Source: Paenibacillus wulumuqiensis (GTDB taxonomy: Bacteria > Bacillota > Bacilli > Paenibacillales > Paenibacillaceae). Taken from it: a stretch of DNA of 64,000 nucleotides. Both the position numbers and the translations under genes were made by a program. The notes under the pieces were generated by a model, which saw nothing but the letters and a program-made list of their open reading frames with translations, was not told the origin of the DNA and made no database searches. Shown here piece after piece: positions 20,325 through 32,167 of the stretch; position 1 is the stretch's first letter, and each line of letters opens with the position of its first letter. Where the stretch lies: NCBI RefSeq assembly GCF_000971965.1, contig NZ_KQ040794.1:2235-66234 (forward strand), given 5' to 3'.

Positions 20325-21155
20325 TTACTTCGTGCGGCGGCGAATGATGTATTGATCGGAAGCTTTACCTTTTTTACGAGTTTTGTAACCCAGAGTTGGT
20401 TTACCCCAAGGTGACATTGGAGATTTACGACCGATAGGAGCTTTACCTTCACCACCACCGTGTGGGTGATCGTTAGGGTTCATAACTACGCCTCGAACTT
20501 GTGGACGCTTGCCCAACCAGCGGTTACGACCAGCTTTACCGATTTTGATCAATTCGTGATCTTCGTTACCTACAGAACCGATTGTAGCGCGGCATACTTT
20601 GAGTACACGACGTACTTCACCGGAAGACAGGCGGATAGACACGTATTTTTCTTCTTTACCAAGCAATTGGGCTTCCGTACCAGCTGCGCGAACGAGCTGA
20701 CCACCTTTACCTGGTCTAAGTTCGATATTGTGGATAACTGTACCTACAGGAATGTTTTCCAGTGGCAGTGAGTTACCAATCTTGATATCGGATTCTGGAC
20801 CGGAGAATACTTGATCTCCAACTTTCAGTCCTTTTGGAGCGATGATGTAGCGTTTTTCGCCATCAGCGTAGTGGAGCAGCGCGATGTTGGAAGTACGGTT
20901 TGGATCGTACTCGATTGTAGCAACGCGACCTGGTATTCCATCTTTGTTACGCTTGAAGTCGATAATACGGTACTTACGTTTGTGTCCGCCGCCATGGTGA
21001 CGAACAGTAATTTTACCTTGGTTGTTACGGCCTGCTTTTTTGAAAAGCGGAGCCAGCAACGTTTTCTCCGGTTGATTCGTTGTAATCTCTTCGAATGTAG
21101 AAACACTCATATTACGACGAGCCGGGGATGTCGGTTTATACTTTTTAATAGGCAC
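20325..21155 (-). CDS. rplB: 50S ribosomal protein L2
   Basis: A 276-aa protein essential for subunit joining and peptidyl transfer. Contains [20 protein letters not shown] near residues 220-240, with the conserved histidine. Start is GTG, 7 bp after AAGGAGGA. Position after rplW is standard. Confidence 0.98.
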   Translation of the reverse strand: MPIKKYKPTSPARRNMSVSTFEEITTNQPEKTLLAPLFKKAGRNNQGKITVRHHGGGHKRKYRIIDFKRNKDGIPGRVATIEYDPNRTSNIALLHYADGEKRYIIAPKGLKVGDQVFSGPESDIKIGNSLPLENIPVGTVIHNIELRPGKGGQLVRAAGTEAQLLGKEEKYVSIRLSSGEVRRVLKVCRATIGSVGNEDHELIKIGKAGRNRWLGKRPQVRGVVMNPNDHPHGGGEGKAPIGRKSPMSPWGKPTLGYKTRKKGKASDQYIIRRRTK

Positions 21156-21167
21156 GGTTTGTCCTCC

Positions 21168-21461
21168 TTACTCTACAGATTCAAAAAACTCGAGCGGTTT
21201 GCTCTCTGGAGCCAATGTTACGATTGCTTTCTTCCATTCGGAAGTATAGCCACTGTAACGTCCATAACGTTTTGGTTTAGCTGGCATGCGAAGAGTGTTA
21301 ACTTTAGACACTTTCACTTTGAAGATTTCTTCAATTGCCTTTTTGATTTCCGTTTTATTGGAACGAATGTCAACTTCGAAAGCATATTTCAGTTCGCTCA
21401 TGTAGTCAGCAGTACGCTCAGTAATTACCGGACGCTTGATTATATCGCGTGGATCCTTCAT
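21168..21461 (-). CDS. rplW: 50S ribosomal protein L23
   Basis: A 97-aa exit-tunnel protein that docks trigger factor and SRP. Starts [20 protein letters not shown]. The start ATG shares one base with the rplD stop (TAATG), so translation is coupled. Confidence 0.98.
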   Translation of the reverse strand: MKDPRDIIKRPVITERTADYMSELKYAFEVDIRSNKTEIKKAIEEIFKVKVSKVNTLRMPAKPKRYGRYSGYTSEWKKAIVTLAPESKPLEFFESVE

Positions 21462-22084
21462 TACGCGAACACCTCCTCTACCTTCTGAACTGCTTCCTTC
21501 GTCAGAATCAGTTTATCGTGCACAAGCACGTCTAGAACATTCACACCGTCAGCTGCAACAAATTTGATACCTGGAATGTTACGAGCAGAAAGAGCTACGT
21601 TATTGTCGTACTCGGAAGCCACGATCAATGCTTTACGGTCTACTTTCAGGTTGTTCAGGATTGCTGCAAACTCTTTAGTTTTTGGACTGTTCAGAGTCAG
21701 AGTATCCAGAACGATAATTTCGTTGGCTACTACTTTGGAAGACAAAGCAGATTTGATCGCCAGACGACGAACTTTTTTAGGCAGTTTGAAAGCATAGCTA
21801 CGTGGAGTTGGTCCAAATACTACGCCGCCGCCTTTCCATTGTGGAGAACGAATAGAACCTTGACGAGCACGTCCAGTTCCTTTTTGTTTCCATGGTTTGC
21901 GTCCACCACCGCGTACTTCAGAACGTCCTTTTACTTTGTGAGTACCTTGACGAAGGGAAGCGCGTTGCATAACTACTGCATCGTGGAGCACGCTAGTATT
22001 AGGTTCGATACCGAATACGGAATCGCTCAATTCGATTTCGCCAACCTGGCTACCATCGATACTATAAAGTGCTACTTTGGGCAT
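21461..22084 (-). CDS. rplD: 50S ribosomal protein L4
   Basis: A 207-aa protein with an extended loop into the exit tunnel ([20 protein letters not shown] near residues 60-80). In some bacteria L4 represses the S10 operon. Its stop overlaps the rplW start by one base. Confidence 0.98.
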   Translation of the reverse strand: MPKVALYSIDGSQVGEIELSDSVFGIEPNTSVLHDAVVMQRASLRQGTHKVKGRSEVRGGGRKPWKQKGTGRARQGSIRSPQWKGGGVVFGPTPRSYAFKLPKKVRRLAIKSALSSKVVANEIIVLDTLTLNSPKTKEFAAILNNLKVDRKALIVASEYDNNVALSARNIPGIKFVAADGVNVLDVLVHDKLILTKEAVQKVEEVFA

Positions 22085-22109
22085 TTCATGTTCCTCCTTT
22101 CTTTTTTGA

Positions 22110-22733
22110 TTATTTTTTCACCGTTTCTTTAACTTTAACGAAGCTATTTTTAGGGCCTGGAATAGAGCCTTTAACGAGGATTACGTTACGCTCAGCATCC
22201 ACGCGGATAACTTCGAGGCGTTGGATCGTTACTGTATCATGACCCATGTGACCTGGCAGACGTTTACCTTTCGGTACACGGTTCGCTTGGATAGAACCCA
22301 TGGAACCTGGTCTGCGATGATAACGGGAACCGTGAGACATTGGTCCGCGGCTTTGGCCCCAACGTTTGATAACGCCGGCAAAACCTTTACCTTTGGAAAT
22401 ACCCGTTACGTCAACGAACTCACCTTCAGCAAACAAGTCTGCTTTGAGTTCCTGGCCAACCTCGACATTTGCGAGGTCAACACCGCGAATTTCGCGAACG
22501 TAGCGCTTAGGCACAGTATTCGCTTTAGTAGCGTGTCCTGCTTCCGGTTTGTTAGATCTGCTTGCTTTTTTATCAGCAAAACCGATTTGTACCGCTTCGT
22601 ATCCGTCATTTTCCAGGTCTTTCTTCTGCAGAACCACACATGGTCCAGCTTCGATAACCGTTACAGGAATTACGTTACCTTCCGCGGTAAAGACTTGAGT
22701 CATACCCAGTTTTCTTCCTAAGATACCTTTCAT
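22110..22733 (-). CDS. rplC: 50S ribosomal protein L3
   Basis: A 207-aa early-assembly protein. The start is the ATG of [15 protein letters not shown], 5 bp after AAGAGGTG; an eleven-codon upstream extension covers that site. Contains [20 protein letters not shown], the L3 signature around the methylatable glutamine. Confidence 0.97.
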   Translation of the reverse strand: MKGILGRKLGMTQVFTAEGNVIPVTVIEAGPCVVLQKKDLENDGYEAVQIGFADKKASRSNKPEAGHATKANTVPKRYVREIRGVDLANVEVGQELKADLFAEGEFVDVTGISKGKGFAGVIKRWGQSRGPMSHGSRYHRRPGSMGSIQANRVPKGKRLPGHMGHDTVTIQRLEVIRVDAERNVILVKGSIPGPKNSFVKVKETVKK

Positions 22734-22777
22734 GTTGACACCTCTTTTCATTTTACGTGTTACCACATCTATGTGGA

Positions 22778-23188
<411 letters not shown>

Positions 23189-23223
23189 TCACATCATCGC
23201 AACGTCTCAGCACAACATTAGTT

Positions 23224-23253
23224 ATTATATATGATAAGCTGGTAGATGTGCAA
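23224..23253 (-). promoter_or_regulatory. S10 operon promoter
   Basis: Minus strand TTGCAC (23248-23253), 18-bp spacer, TATAAT (23224-23229), about 140 bp before rpsJ. With the tuf terminator just upstream, it marks the start of the S10 transcription unit. The leader between here and rpsJ shows no structure I can name. Confidence 0.75.
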
Positions 23254-23277
23254 GTCTTTTTTGAAACTTTTCCATAA

Positions 23278-23320
23278 TAAAATAAGACCTGTCTCCTTTT
23301 GCAAAGGAAGCAGGCCTTAT
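23278..23320 (-). terminator. terminator of tuf (str operon)
   Basis: Minus strand: ATAAGGCCTG pairs with CAGGTCTTAT with one mismatch, with an inner TCCTTT/AAAGGA stem, followed by a T-rich TTTTATT. It ends the str operon 95 bp past the tuf stop. Confidence 0.85.
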
Positions 23321-23414
23321 CTTAACTTTCGATTAGGATACAATGTTGCTTCGTTACAATACAATGTTGCTTATTTAAATCTTCCGGATCCTGAAGATCA
23401 CGCAGGAAGATTAA

Positions 23415-24605
<1,191 letters not shown>

Positions 24606-24645
24606 TTTAAACAGTTCCTCCTTGAAGGTAGTGTTGTTTATTTTT

Positions 24646-24692
24646 GGTATGGAGCATGGTTCAGAAAGCGGTCAGACCGCCTCCTGCATACC
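24646..24692 (-). other. cruciform-type hairpin between fusA and tuf
   Basis: GGTATG/CATACC and GGAG/CTCC arms (24646-24654 with 24681-24692) enclose a GCGGT/ACCGC hairpin (24668-24672 with 24676-24680). There is no T run on the coding strand, so it is not a terminator. It occupies most of the fusA-tuf spacer and may affect the balance between EF-G and EF-Tu mRNA. Confidence 0.55.
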
Positions 24693-24717
24693 CCATAGGT
24701 GAAAACGAATATTGGAC

Positions 24718-26790
24718 TTAGCCGTTAGCTTTTGCACTAACTGCTTCAGCAATGCTCTTAGGTACTTCTTCATAATGAGAAAGTTCCATGGAGAACACGC
24801 CGCGTCCTTGTGTACCGGAACGAAGTGTAGTGGAATATCCAAACATTTCGGACAGAGGTACTTTTGCACGGATAATTTGAGTACCGCTGCGGGAATCCAT
24901 ACCTTCGATACGGCCGCGACGGGAGTTCAGCATACCCATTACGTCACCCATGTACTCTTCTGGTACTGTAACTTCAACTTTCATGATTGGCTCCAGCAGG
25001 ACAGGCTTACACTTGTCTTTTGCGGATTTCAATGCCATCGAACCGGCGATTTTGAACGCCATTTCGTTGGAATCGACATCATGATAAGATCCATCTACAA
25101 TTGTAGCTTTTACGTCTACAACCGGGAAGCCTGCGAGAACACCGTTCTTCATTTGCTCCTCGATACCTTGCAGTGCAGGACCAACGTATTCTCTTGGTAC
25201 GGAACCACCGACGATTTTGCTTTCGAATTGGTTACCAGTACCTGCTTCGAGAGGTTCGAATTCAACCCAGACGTGACCGTATTGACCACGACCACCGGAC
25301 TGACGTACGAATTTACCTTCGACGCGAGCTGGTTGACGGAATGTTTCACGATAAGCAACCTGTGGTTGACCTACGTTAGTTTCCACCTTAAATTCACGAC
25401 GCATACGGTCGATAATGATATCAAGGTGAAGCTCACCCATACCTGCCAGGATGGTTTGTCCTGTTTCTTCGTTAGTAGAAGCGCGCAGAGTAGGATCTTC
25501 TTCCGTCAATTTACCCAGAGCAGTTGCCATTTTATCTTGGTCTGCTTTGGTTTTTGGTTCAACTGCGATTTCGATAACCGGATCAGGGAAGTTCATGGAC
25601 TCCAAGATAACCGGATTCTTCTCATCACACAGTGTATCACCAGTTCCTGTATCTTTCAAACCAACAGCTGCTGCGATGTCACCAGCGTATACTACGCTGA
25701 TTTCTTCACGACTGTTAGCGTGCATCTGCAGGATACGACCGATACGTTCGCGTTTGCCTTTAGTGGCATTCAGAACGTAAGAACCGGATTGCAGTACACC
25801 AGAGTATACACGGAAGAATGTCAGTTTACCAACATAAGGGTCAGTCATGATTTTGAATGCCAGTGCAGAGAATGGTTCTTCATCCGAAGAATGACGAATT
25901 TCTTCTGTACCGTCTTCGAGCTGACCATTGATCGCCGGTACATCCAGTGGAGACGGCAGGTAGTCGATAACAGCATCCAACATCGGCTGAACACCTTTGT
26001 TGCGGTAAGAGGAACCACAGATTACAGGGAAGATCTTAACATCACAAACACCTTTACGCAGAGCAGCTTTGATTTCATCAACCGTCAGCTCTTCTCCTTC
26101 AAGGTATTTCATCATCAGTTCTTCGTCCAGTTCTGATACTTTCTCTACCAATTCCATACGAAGCTCATCAACAGTATCTTTCAGATCGGCTGGGATCTCG
26201 ATATCTACCGGATCTTTACCCAGATCATCTTTGTACTGGATGGCTTTCATTTCGATAATATCGATGATACCTACGAAGTCGTTCTCTGCACCGATCGGCA
26301 ATTGAATCGCTACTGCGTTCGCTTGCAGACGATCGCGCATGTCTTTAACTACGTTCAGGTAATCAGCACCGATAATATCCATCTTATTGACATAAGCGAT
26401 ACGAGGTACACCATAACGGTCTGCTTGTCTCCAAACAGTCTCGGATTGTGGCTCAACGCCCTCTTTCGCACTAAATACGCCTACGGCCCCGTCCAATACA
26501 CGCAGGGAACGTTCAACTTCAACAGTGAAGTCAACGTGACCTGGAGTATCAATGATATTAACGCGGTGGCCCTTCCACTGAGCAGTCGTAGCCGCGGATG
26601 TAATCGTAATACCGCGCTCTTGTTCTTGCTCCATCCAGTCCATTGTCGCAGCGCCTTCGTGAACTTCACCGATTTTGTGCGTACGGCCTGTGTAGAACAA
26701 GATACGTTCTGTAGTGGTTGTTTTACCGGCATCAATGTGTGCCATGATACCAATATTACGTGTATTTTTCAAGGAGAACTCTCTTGCCAT
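24718..26790 (-). CDS. fusA: translation elongation factor EF-G
   Basis: A 690-aa GTPase that drives translocation. G1 motif AHIDAGKTT near residues 17-25, DTPGHVDF near 80-87, NKMD near 135. Domains II-V follow, ending in [18 protein letters not shown]. Lies between rpsG and tuf. The ribosome binding site is AAGGGAG. Confidence 0.99.
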   Translation of the reverse strand: MAREFSLKNTRNIGIMAHIDAGKTTTTERILFYTGRTHKIGEVHEGAATMDWMEQEQERGITITSAATTAQWKGHRVNIIDTPGHVDFTVEVERSLRVLDGAVGVFSAKEGVEPQSETVWRQADRYGVPRIAYVNKMDIIGADYLNVVKDMRDRLQANAVAIQLPIGAENDFVGIIDIIEMKAIQYKDDLGKDPVDIEIPADLKDTVDELRMELVEKVSELDEELMMKYLEGEELTVDEIKAALRKGVCDVKIFPVICGSSYRNKGVQPMLDAVIDYLPSPLDVPAINGQLEDGTEEIRHSSDEEPFSALAFKIMTDPYVGKLTFFRVYSGVLQSGSYVLNATKGKRERIGRILQMHANSREEISVVYAGDIAAAVGLKDTGTGDTLCDEKNPVILESMNFPDPVIEIAVEPKTKADQDKMATALGKLTEEDPTLRASTNEETGQTILAGMGELHLDIIIDRMRREFKVETNVGQPQVAYRETFRQPARVEGKFVRQSGGRGQYGHVWVEFEPLEAGTGNQFESKIVGGSVPREYVGPALQGIEEQMKNGVLAGFPVVDVKATIVDGSYHDVDSNEMAFKIAGSMALKSAKDKCKPVLLEPIMKVEVTVPEEYMGDVMGMLNSRRGRIEGMDSRSGTQIIRAKVPLSEMFGYSTTLRSGTQGRGVFSMELSHYEEVPKSIAEAVSAKANG

Positions 26791-26840
26791 GAATAGGTGC
26801 TCCCTTCAAAAATAGGAATTTTTGAAAATTGGCTTGAATC

Positions 26841-27311
26841 CTACCAGCGGTAGTGAGCAAACGCTTTGTTCGCTTCAGCCATTTTGTGTGTATCTTCACG
26901 TTTCTTCACAGATGCGCCAGTGTTATTGGATGCATCGATGATTTCAGCTGCTAAACGCTCTTCCATTGTCTTCTCGCCGCGGTTGCGGGAGTAGTTAACG
27001 AGCCAACGCAGACCAAGGGAAGTACGTCTCTCCGGCTTAACTTCGATAGGTACTTGATAGTTAGCACCACCGACACGGCGAGCTTTAACTTCGAGAACCG
27101 GCATAATGTTCTTGATTGCCGCCTCGAATACTTCCATAGGATCATTTCCTGTACGTTCTTGAATCAGGTTGAACGCGTTATAAAGAATGCTTTGAGCAAC
27201 TCCACGTTTTCCGTCGATCATGATGCGGTTGATCAAGCGAGTAACAAGTTTGCTGTTATACACCGGATCAGGCAGCACGTCTCTTTTGGTAACTGGACCT
27301 TTTCTTGGCAT
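26841..27311 (-). CDS. rpsG: 30S ribosomal protein S7
   Basis: A 156-aa primary rRNA-binding protein of the head. Begins [20 protein letters not shown] and ends NKAFAHYRW, the common S7 pattern. Lies 49 bp after rpsL and 50 bp before fusA in the standard str order. Confidence 0.98.
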   Translation of the reverse strand: MPRKGPVTKRDVLPDPVYNSKLVTRLINRIMIDGKRGVAQSILYNAFNLIQERTGNDPMEVFEAAIKNIMPVLEVKARRVGGANYQVPIEVKPERRTSLGLRWLVNYSRNRGEKTMEERLAAEIIDASNNTGASVKKREDTHKMAEANKAFAHYRW

Positions 27312-27360
27312 GGTTATCCCCCTTTCTTAAATGTGCAGTGCAGATTTCTGCACTATCGAA

Positions 27361-27780
27361 TTACTTTTTCTCTTTAGGACGTTTTGTACCATATTTGGAA
27401 CGACCTTGCATACGGTTGTTAACGCCTGCTGTATCCAGCGCGCCACGAACGATATGATAACGAACCCCTGGTAAGTCTTTAACCCGGCCACCACGTACGA
27501 GTACTACGCTGTGCTCTTGAAGGTTATGACCGATACCTGGAATGTAAGCAGTAACCTCGATACGGTTAGTTAAACGTACACGAGCATACTTACGAAGCGC
27601 GGAGTTCGGTTTTTTCGGAGTCATCGTACCTACACGAGTACATACACCACGTTTTTGTGGAGCACTCAGGTTTGTCTCTTGACGTTTCAGAGCGTTAAAC
27701 CCTTTTTGCAGTGCAGGAGATTTCGATTTCTCGATTTTCGCTTGACGTCCTTTACGGACCAATTGATTGATAGTTGGCAT
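27361..27780 (-). CDS. rpsL: 30S ribosomal protein S12
   Basis: A 139-aa decoding-centre protein. Contains [15 protein letters not shown] (the K43-equivalent streptomycin region reads KKPNS, wild type) and [19 protein letters not shown]. The GGGGGTGG ribosome binding site is in the mRNA. Follows ybxF after 137 bp containing two hairpins. Confidence 0.98.
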   Translation of the reverse strand: MPTINQLVRKGRQAKIEKSKSPALQKGFNALKRQETNLSAPQKRGVCTRVGTMTPKKPNSALRKYARVRLTNRIEVTAYIPGIGHNLQEHSVVLVRGGRVKDLPGVRYHIVRGALDTAGVNNRMQGRSKYGTKRPKEKK

Positions 27781-27809
27781 TGTATTGCCACCCCCTTCCC
27801 ATATTTTCA

Positions 27810-27904
27810 GTTCTTTTGTAAACCGTTTGTTAAGCCCACAGACCCAGGCGGTTCATAAAAGAACAAATGAAAAGTTTTTGCCTGCCGTTCTGACTAGCAA
27901 AAAC
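27810..27904 (-). promoter_or_regulatory. paired hairpins upstream of rpsL, possible attenuator
   Basis: Minus strand order: first GTTTTTGC/GCAAAAAC (27897-27904 with 27874-27881), a stem of 8 bp followed by TTTTC; then GTTCTTTT/AAAAGAAC (27857-27864 with 27810-27817) with an inner ACCG/CGGT pair. The first resembles a weak intrinsic terminator between ybxF and rpsL. It could reduce read-through or serve S12/S7 autoregulation. Confidence 0.5.
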
Positions 27905-27917
27905 GTTCCTTATTGCA

Positions 27918-28166
27918 TTATTTAAGGACAACAGCCATTGCACTTCCCACTTCGATTCCACATGCTTTGCCCAGTTCCTTCATCGTATCTACATAAGTGA
28001 TTCTGACAGAGTGCTTGGAACATAATTGCACGATCTTTGAAATGAGATGCTGCTCTGCATCCTGCGCAACATAGACTTCAGTGGCTTGCCCCGCTTCGAC
28101 CATTCGCATTGTCTGCTTGGTGCCGATCTTGATACGGGCATCCTGTAATCCTTTATCATTAGTCAT
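27918..28166 (-). CDS. ybxF: L7Ae-family K-turn RNA-binding protein
   Basis: An 82-aa protein of the L7Ae/L30e/Gadd45 fold. Bacillus YbxF binds kink-turn RNA and associates with the ribosome in exponential phase. Here KIGTKQTMRMVEAG and VYVAQDAEQHLISKIVQLC match the family. It is the first gene of the str operon, directly after a consensus promoter. Gene name assigned by position and family. Confidence 0.9.
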   Translation of the reverse strand: MTNDKGLQDARIKIGTKQTMRMVEAGQATEVYVAQDAEQHLISKIVQLCSKHSVRITYVDTMKELGKACGIEVGSAMAVVLK

Positions 28167-28221
28167 CTTCCGATTCCCTCCAAAAGATCAGGGATCAGCG
28201 CTCTATTCACGCACCTTTGCT

Positions 28222-28250
28222 ATATTAGCATTACCATAAGCCAGTGTCAA
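28222..28250 (-). promoter_or_regulatory. str operon promoter
   Basis: Minus strand TTGACA (28245-28250), 17-bp spacer, TAATAT (28222-28227) with a TGC extension of the -10. One of the strongest promoters in the window, driving ybxF-rpsL-rpsG-fusA-tuf. Confidence 0.88.
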
Positions 28251-28314
28251 TAGATAAGTTGAATGTTGAATAAAAAATTATGTGGATAAGTGTATGGATA
28301 AAGCAGCAGTCCAC

Positions 28315-28337
28315 CCGGGAAAGTACAACTCTCCCGG
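28315..28337 (-). terminator. hairpin after rpoC, possible weak terminator
   Basis: CCGGGA/TCCCGG arms with a short interrupted continuation, about 70 bp past the rpoC stop. No T run follows on the minus strand, so it may be a 3' stabilising hairpin rather than a terminator. The rest of 28167-28405 holds only the str promoter. Confidence 0.4.
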
Positions 28338-28405
28338 TATGAACCCTACTTTATATCATATCAATTCACTGCTCTCGCAGTCAATCTTTTTAAAGCATTT
28401 GGATG

Positions 28406-31400
28406 CTACTCTACCGTCACAGTCTCCAGGTTCTCTTCGTTCCCTTCCACTGCTTCCGGCTCTTCAAATTTCACGCTGCGGTAACGGTTCATACCTGTAC
28501 CTGCAGGGATTAGTTTACCGATAATAACGTTCTCTTTCAGACCCAGCAATTTGTCGACTTTACCTTTGATTGCAGCATCGGTCAGGACACGAGTAGTCTC
28601 CTGGAAGGATGCAGCAGACAGGAAGGAATCTGTCTCCAGGGATGCTTTGGTAATACCGAGCAGTACCGGTTTGGCAACAGCAGGCTCACGGTCTCCCATA
28701 ATGGCCACTTTGTTGGCATCTTCGTATTCGTAGATGTCCACAAATGAACCTGGCAGCAGCGTAGTCTCGCCGTTGTCCACAATGCGGATTTTGCGCAGCA
28801 TTTGTCTGATCATAACTTCAACGTGCTTATCGTTGATTTCTACACCCTGGTTACGGTATACGCGCTGTACTTCCTGCAGAATGTAGTTCTGTACACCACG
28901 GATACCTTTGATACGCAGCATTTCTTTCGGATCAATGGAACCATCTGTCAGCTCGTCCCCTGCTTCGATTTCCATGCCTTCTCTTACGCGCAGGCGGGAA
29001 CCGTAGGTAACGGAGTAGACTTTGGTTTCCGCTTCACCTTCGACTTCGATTTCACGACGGTCTTTGGCTTCACGGATTTCTTTGATGACACCATCAATTT
29101 CACTGATTGTAGCCTGACCTTTAGGGTTACGGGCCTCAAACAGCTCCTGAATACGCGGCAAACCTTGAGTGATATCGTCTCCGGCTACACCACCGGTATG
29201 GAACGTACGCATCGTCAGCTGTGTTCCTGGCTCACCGATGGATTGAGCAGCGATAATACCAACCGCTTCACCGATCTCAACGTGTTTACCAGTCGCCAGG
29301 TTACGACCATAACATTTCTTACATACCCCGTGTCTTGTACGGCAGCTCAGTACGGAACGGATCTGTACTTTGTTGACGCCAGCAGCCACGATAGCTTCAG
29401 CCTTGTCAGAATCAATCAGTTCATTACGGCTAGCGAGGATCTCGCCAGTCTCCGGATGACGAACAGTCTCGAAGCAGTAGCGTCCTTCCAGACGATCGTA
29501 CAGATCTTCGATAACTTCCTTACCATCCTGGATACGGCTAACGATAAATCCTTTGTCGGTTCCACAATCATCTTCACGTACGATTACGTCCTGGGCTACG
29601 TCAACGAGACGACGAGTCAGATAACCGGAGTCAGCGGTACGAAGTGCTGTATCCGCCAGACCTTTACGCGCTCCGTGAGTAGACAGGAAGTACTCGAGGA
29701 CTGTCAGACCTTCACGGAAGTTCGATTTGATTGGGAGCTCGATGATACGACCGGATGGGTTGGCCATCAGACCACGCATACCGCCCAGCTGAGTAATCTG
29801 GGATTTGTTACCCCGCGCTTTGGAATCAACCATGAGCATGATGGAGTTGTAACGATCCATCGATTTCATCAGAATGTCCGTCAGCTCGTCCTTTGTACGG
29901 GACCAGATCTCGATAACACGATCATAACGCTCTTCGTTGGTAATCAGACCACGACGGTACTGATTCGTGATAACTGCAACTTTTTTGTCGGATTCAGCCA
30001 GCAGTGCTGTTTTCTCCGGTGGAACCACAACGTCTGCCACACCAACGGTAATACCCGCACGAGTGGAATACGTAAAGCCCAGCTGCTTGATTTTATCCAG
30101 AATCATGGAAGTCAGTGTTGTATGGTAGACTTCGAAACAGCGTGCAATGATCGTACCAAGATATTCTTTACCGATCGCACCGGTTTGCGGAACAGCCTTC
30201 ATGAATTCAAGTACGTTGGTACCTTTTTCATAAATGAAGTAGTGATCCGGGATACCCTGATACAGGTTGGCACGAGTCGGTTCATTAATATAAGGGAAAG
30301 ATTCAGGGAAAATCTCGTTAAAGATAATCCGTCCGACAGTTGTGATCAACATACCGGATTGTTGTTTTTCGGTGAAGCTGGTTTTGCCCAGAGCTTTGGC
30401 AGGGATCGCTACACGTGCATGCAGAGAAGCTGTGCCACGCTGATAAGCGGATACGGCTTCGTTGACTGTACGCAGGATCATGCCCGAACCTTTGGCTTCC
30501 ATGTTATCCATAGTCAGATAGTAGGAGCCGAGGACCATATCCTGGGAAGGTGTAACAACCGGCTTGCCATCTTTAGGGTTCAAGATGTTACCGGATGCCA
30601 GCATTAGCAGGCGTGCTTCCGCTTGTGCTTCAGCAGACAATGGTACGTGAACGGCCATCTGGTCACCGTCAAAGTCAGCGTTGTACGCTGTACATACGAG
30701 CGGATGCAGACGGATCGCACGGCCTTCAACTAGAATTGGTTCGAATGCCTGGATACCGAGTCTGTGCAGCGTCGGTGCACGGTTCAGAAGAACTGGGTGT
30801 TCCTTGATTACTTCTTCCAGTACATCCCATACTTCCGGACTTACACGTTCAACTTTGCGTTTTGCACTCTTAATGTTATGAGCAAGGCCTTTGTTAACCA
30901 GCTCTTTCATTACGAATGGCTTGAACAGTTCCAGTGCCATTTCTTTTGGCAGACCGCACTGGTACATTTTCAGGTAAGGACCTACGACGATAACGGAACG
31001 ACCAGAGTAATCGACGCGTTTACCGAGCAAGTTCTGACGGAAACGACCTTGTTTACCTTTCAGCATGTGGCTGAGGGATTTCAGAGGACGGTTACCAGGA
31101 CCGGTTACCGGACGTCCGCGACGACCGTTATCGATCAGAGCATCTACTGCTTCCTGCAGCATACGTTTCTCGTTCTGTACGATAATATCAGGAGCACCCA
31201 AATCCAGCAGGCGCTTCAGACGGTTATTCCGGTTGATGACACGACGGTACAGGTCATTCAGGTCGGATGTTGCAAAACGTCCGCCATCCAGCTGAACCAT
31301 TGGACGAATTTCTGGCGGGATAACCGGCAGAACGTCCATGATCATCCAATCCGGAGAATTGCCGGAATTACGGAAAGCTTCGATAACTTCAAGACGTTTG

Positions 31401-32020
31401 ATCGCACGGTTACGACGTTGGCCTTGAGCGGTACGCAGCTCTTCACGCAGGAATTCCAGTTCTTTGTCCAGATCAAGATCCTGAAGCAGTCTTTTGATCG
31501 CTTCCGCACCCATGCCTGCATGGAATCCGTAGCCGTATTTCTCACGGTAGCTGCGGTATTCTTTTTCAGAGAGAAGTTGTTTCTTCTCCAGTGGTGTCTC
31601 GCCTGGATCTGTAACAACATAAGATGCGAAGTAGATAACTTCTTCCAGGGATCGTGGAGACATATCGAGTGCAAGACCCATACGGCTCGGGATACCTTTG
31701 AAATACCAAATGTGGGATACAGGAGCTGCCAGCTCAATATGTCCCATACGTTCACGACGTACTTTGGCACGTGTTACTTCAACGCCACAACGGTCACAGA
31801 CTACACCTTTGTAACGTACGCGCTTATATTTACCGCAATGACATTCCCAGTCTTTGGTTGGTCCAAAAATACGTTCACAGAACAGACCGTCTTTCTCTGG
31901 TTTAAGCGTACGGTAGTTGATTGTCTCCGGTTTTTTAACTTCTCCGCGGGACCAAGAACGAATTTTGTCTGGGGAAGCAAGCCCAATTTTCATAAATTCG
32001 AAATTGTTAACGTCTATCAA
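28406..32020 (-). CDS. rpoC: RNA polymerase beta' subunit
   Basis: A 1204-aa catalytic subunit. The N-terminal zinc site is C60, C62, C75, C78; the active-site magnesium loop [12 protein letters not shown] is near residue 450. A second zinc site lies in [11 protein letters not shown]. The trigger-loop region follows [16 protein letters not shown]. Start is TTG, 6 bp after AGGAGGGG. Separated from rpoB by 147 bp containing a long stem-loop. Confidence 0.99.
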   Translation of the reverse strand: MIDVNNFEFMKIGLASPDKIRSWSRGEVKKPETINYRTLKPEKDGLFCERIFGPTKDWECHCGKYKRVRYKGVVCDRCGVEVTRAKVRRERMGHIELAAPVSHIWYFKGIPSRMGLALDMSPRSLEEVIYFASYVVTDPGETPLEKKQLLSEKEYRSYREKYGYGFHAGMGAEAIKRLLQDLDLDKELEFLREELRTAQGQRRNRAIKRLEVIEAFRNSGNSPDWMIMDVLPVIPPEIRPMVQLDGGRFATSDLNDLYRRVINRNNRLKRLLDLGAPDIIVQNEKRMLQEAVDALIDNGRRGRPVTGPGNRPLKSLSHMLKGKQGRFRQNLLGKRVDYSGRSVIVVGPYLKMYQCGLPKEMALELFKPFVMKELVNKGLAHNIKSAKRKVERVSPEVWDVLEEVIKEHPVLLNRAPTLHRLGIQAFEPILVEGRAIRLHPLVCTAYNADFDGDQMAVHVPLSAEAQAEARLLMLASGNILNPKDGKPVVTPSQDMVLGSYYLTMDNMEAKGSGMILRTVNEAVSAYQRGTASLHARVAIPAKALGKTSFTEKQQSGMLITTVGRIIFNEIFPESFPYINEPTRANLYQGIPDHYFIYEKGTNVLEFMKAVPQTGAIGKEYLGTIIARCFEVYHTTLTSMILDKIKQLGFTYSTRAGITVGVADVVVPPEKTALLAESDKKVAVITNQYRRGLITNEERYDRVIEIWSRTKDELTDILMKSMDRYNSIMLMVDSKARGNKSQITQLGGMRGLMANPSGRIIELPIKSNFREGLTVLEYFLSTHGARKGLADTALRTADSGYLTRRLVDVAQDVIVREDDCGTDKGFIVSRIQDGKEVIEDLYDRLEGRYCFETVRHPETGEILASRNELIDSDKAEAIVAAGVNKVQIRSVLSCRTRHGVCKKCYGRNLATGKHVEIGEAVGIIAAQSIGEPGTQLTMRTFHTGGVAGDDITQGLPRIQELFEARNPKGQATISEIDGVIKEIREAKDRREIEVEGEAETKVYSVTYGSRLRVREGMEIEAGDELTDGSIDPKEMLRIKGIRGVQNYILQEVQRVYRNQGVEINDKHVEVMIRQMLRKIRIVDNGETTLLPGSFVDIYEYEDANKVAIMGDREPAVAKPVLLGITKASLETDSFLSAASFQETTRVLTDAAIKGKVDKLLGLKENVIIGKLIPAGTGMNRYRSVKFEEPEAVEGNEENLETVTVE

Positions 32021-32078
32021 GAGACACCCCTCCTAAGGCCAAATCCTATTTATTGTAAAGCTCTGTATTCCGCACAAA

Positions 32079-32151
32079 TCCCAACGCACCGTCTGATGAA
32101 TGAGGATAGACCGGAAAAGCTCCGGTCTACCTTCATCAGACAATGTTGGGA
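32079..32151 (-). other. long composite stem-loop in the rpoB-rpoC spacer
   Basis: Three stacked perfect stems: TCCCAAC/GTTGGGA (32079-32085 with 32145-32151), GTCTGATGA/TCATCAGAC (32091-32099 with 32133-32141) and TAGACCGGA/TCCGGTCTA (32107-32115 with 32121-32129) around a 5-nt loop. There is no T run. The 25 paired positions separated by small internal loops look like an RNase III-type processing site between rpoB and rpoC. Confidence 0.8.
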
Positions 32152-32167
32152 ATCATGAATAAGTGTA

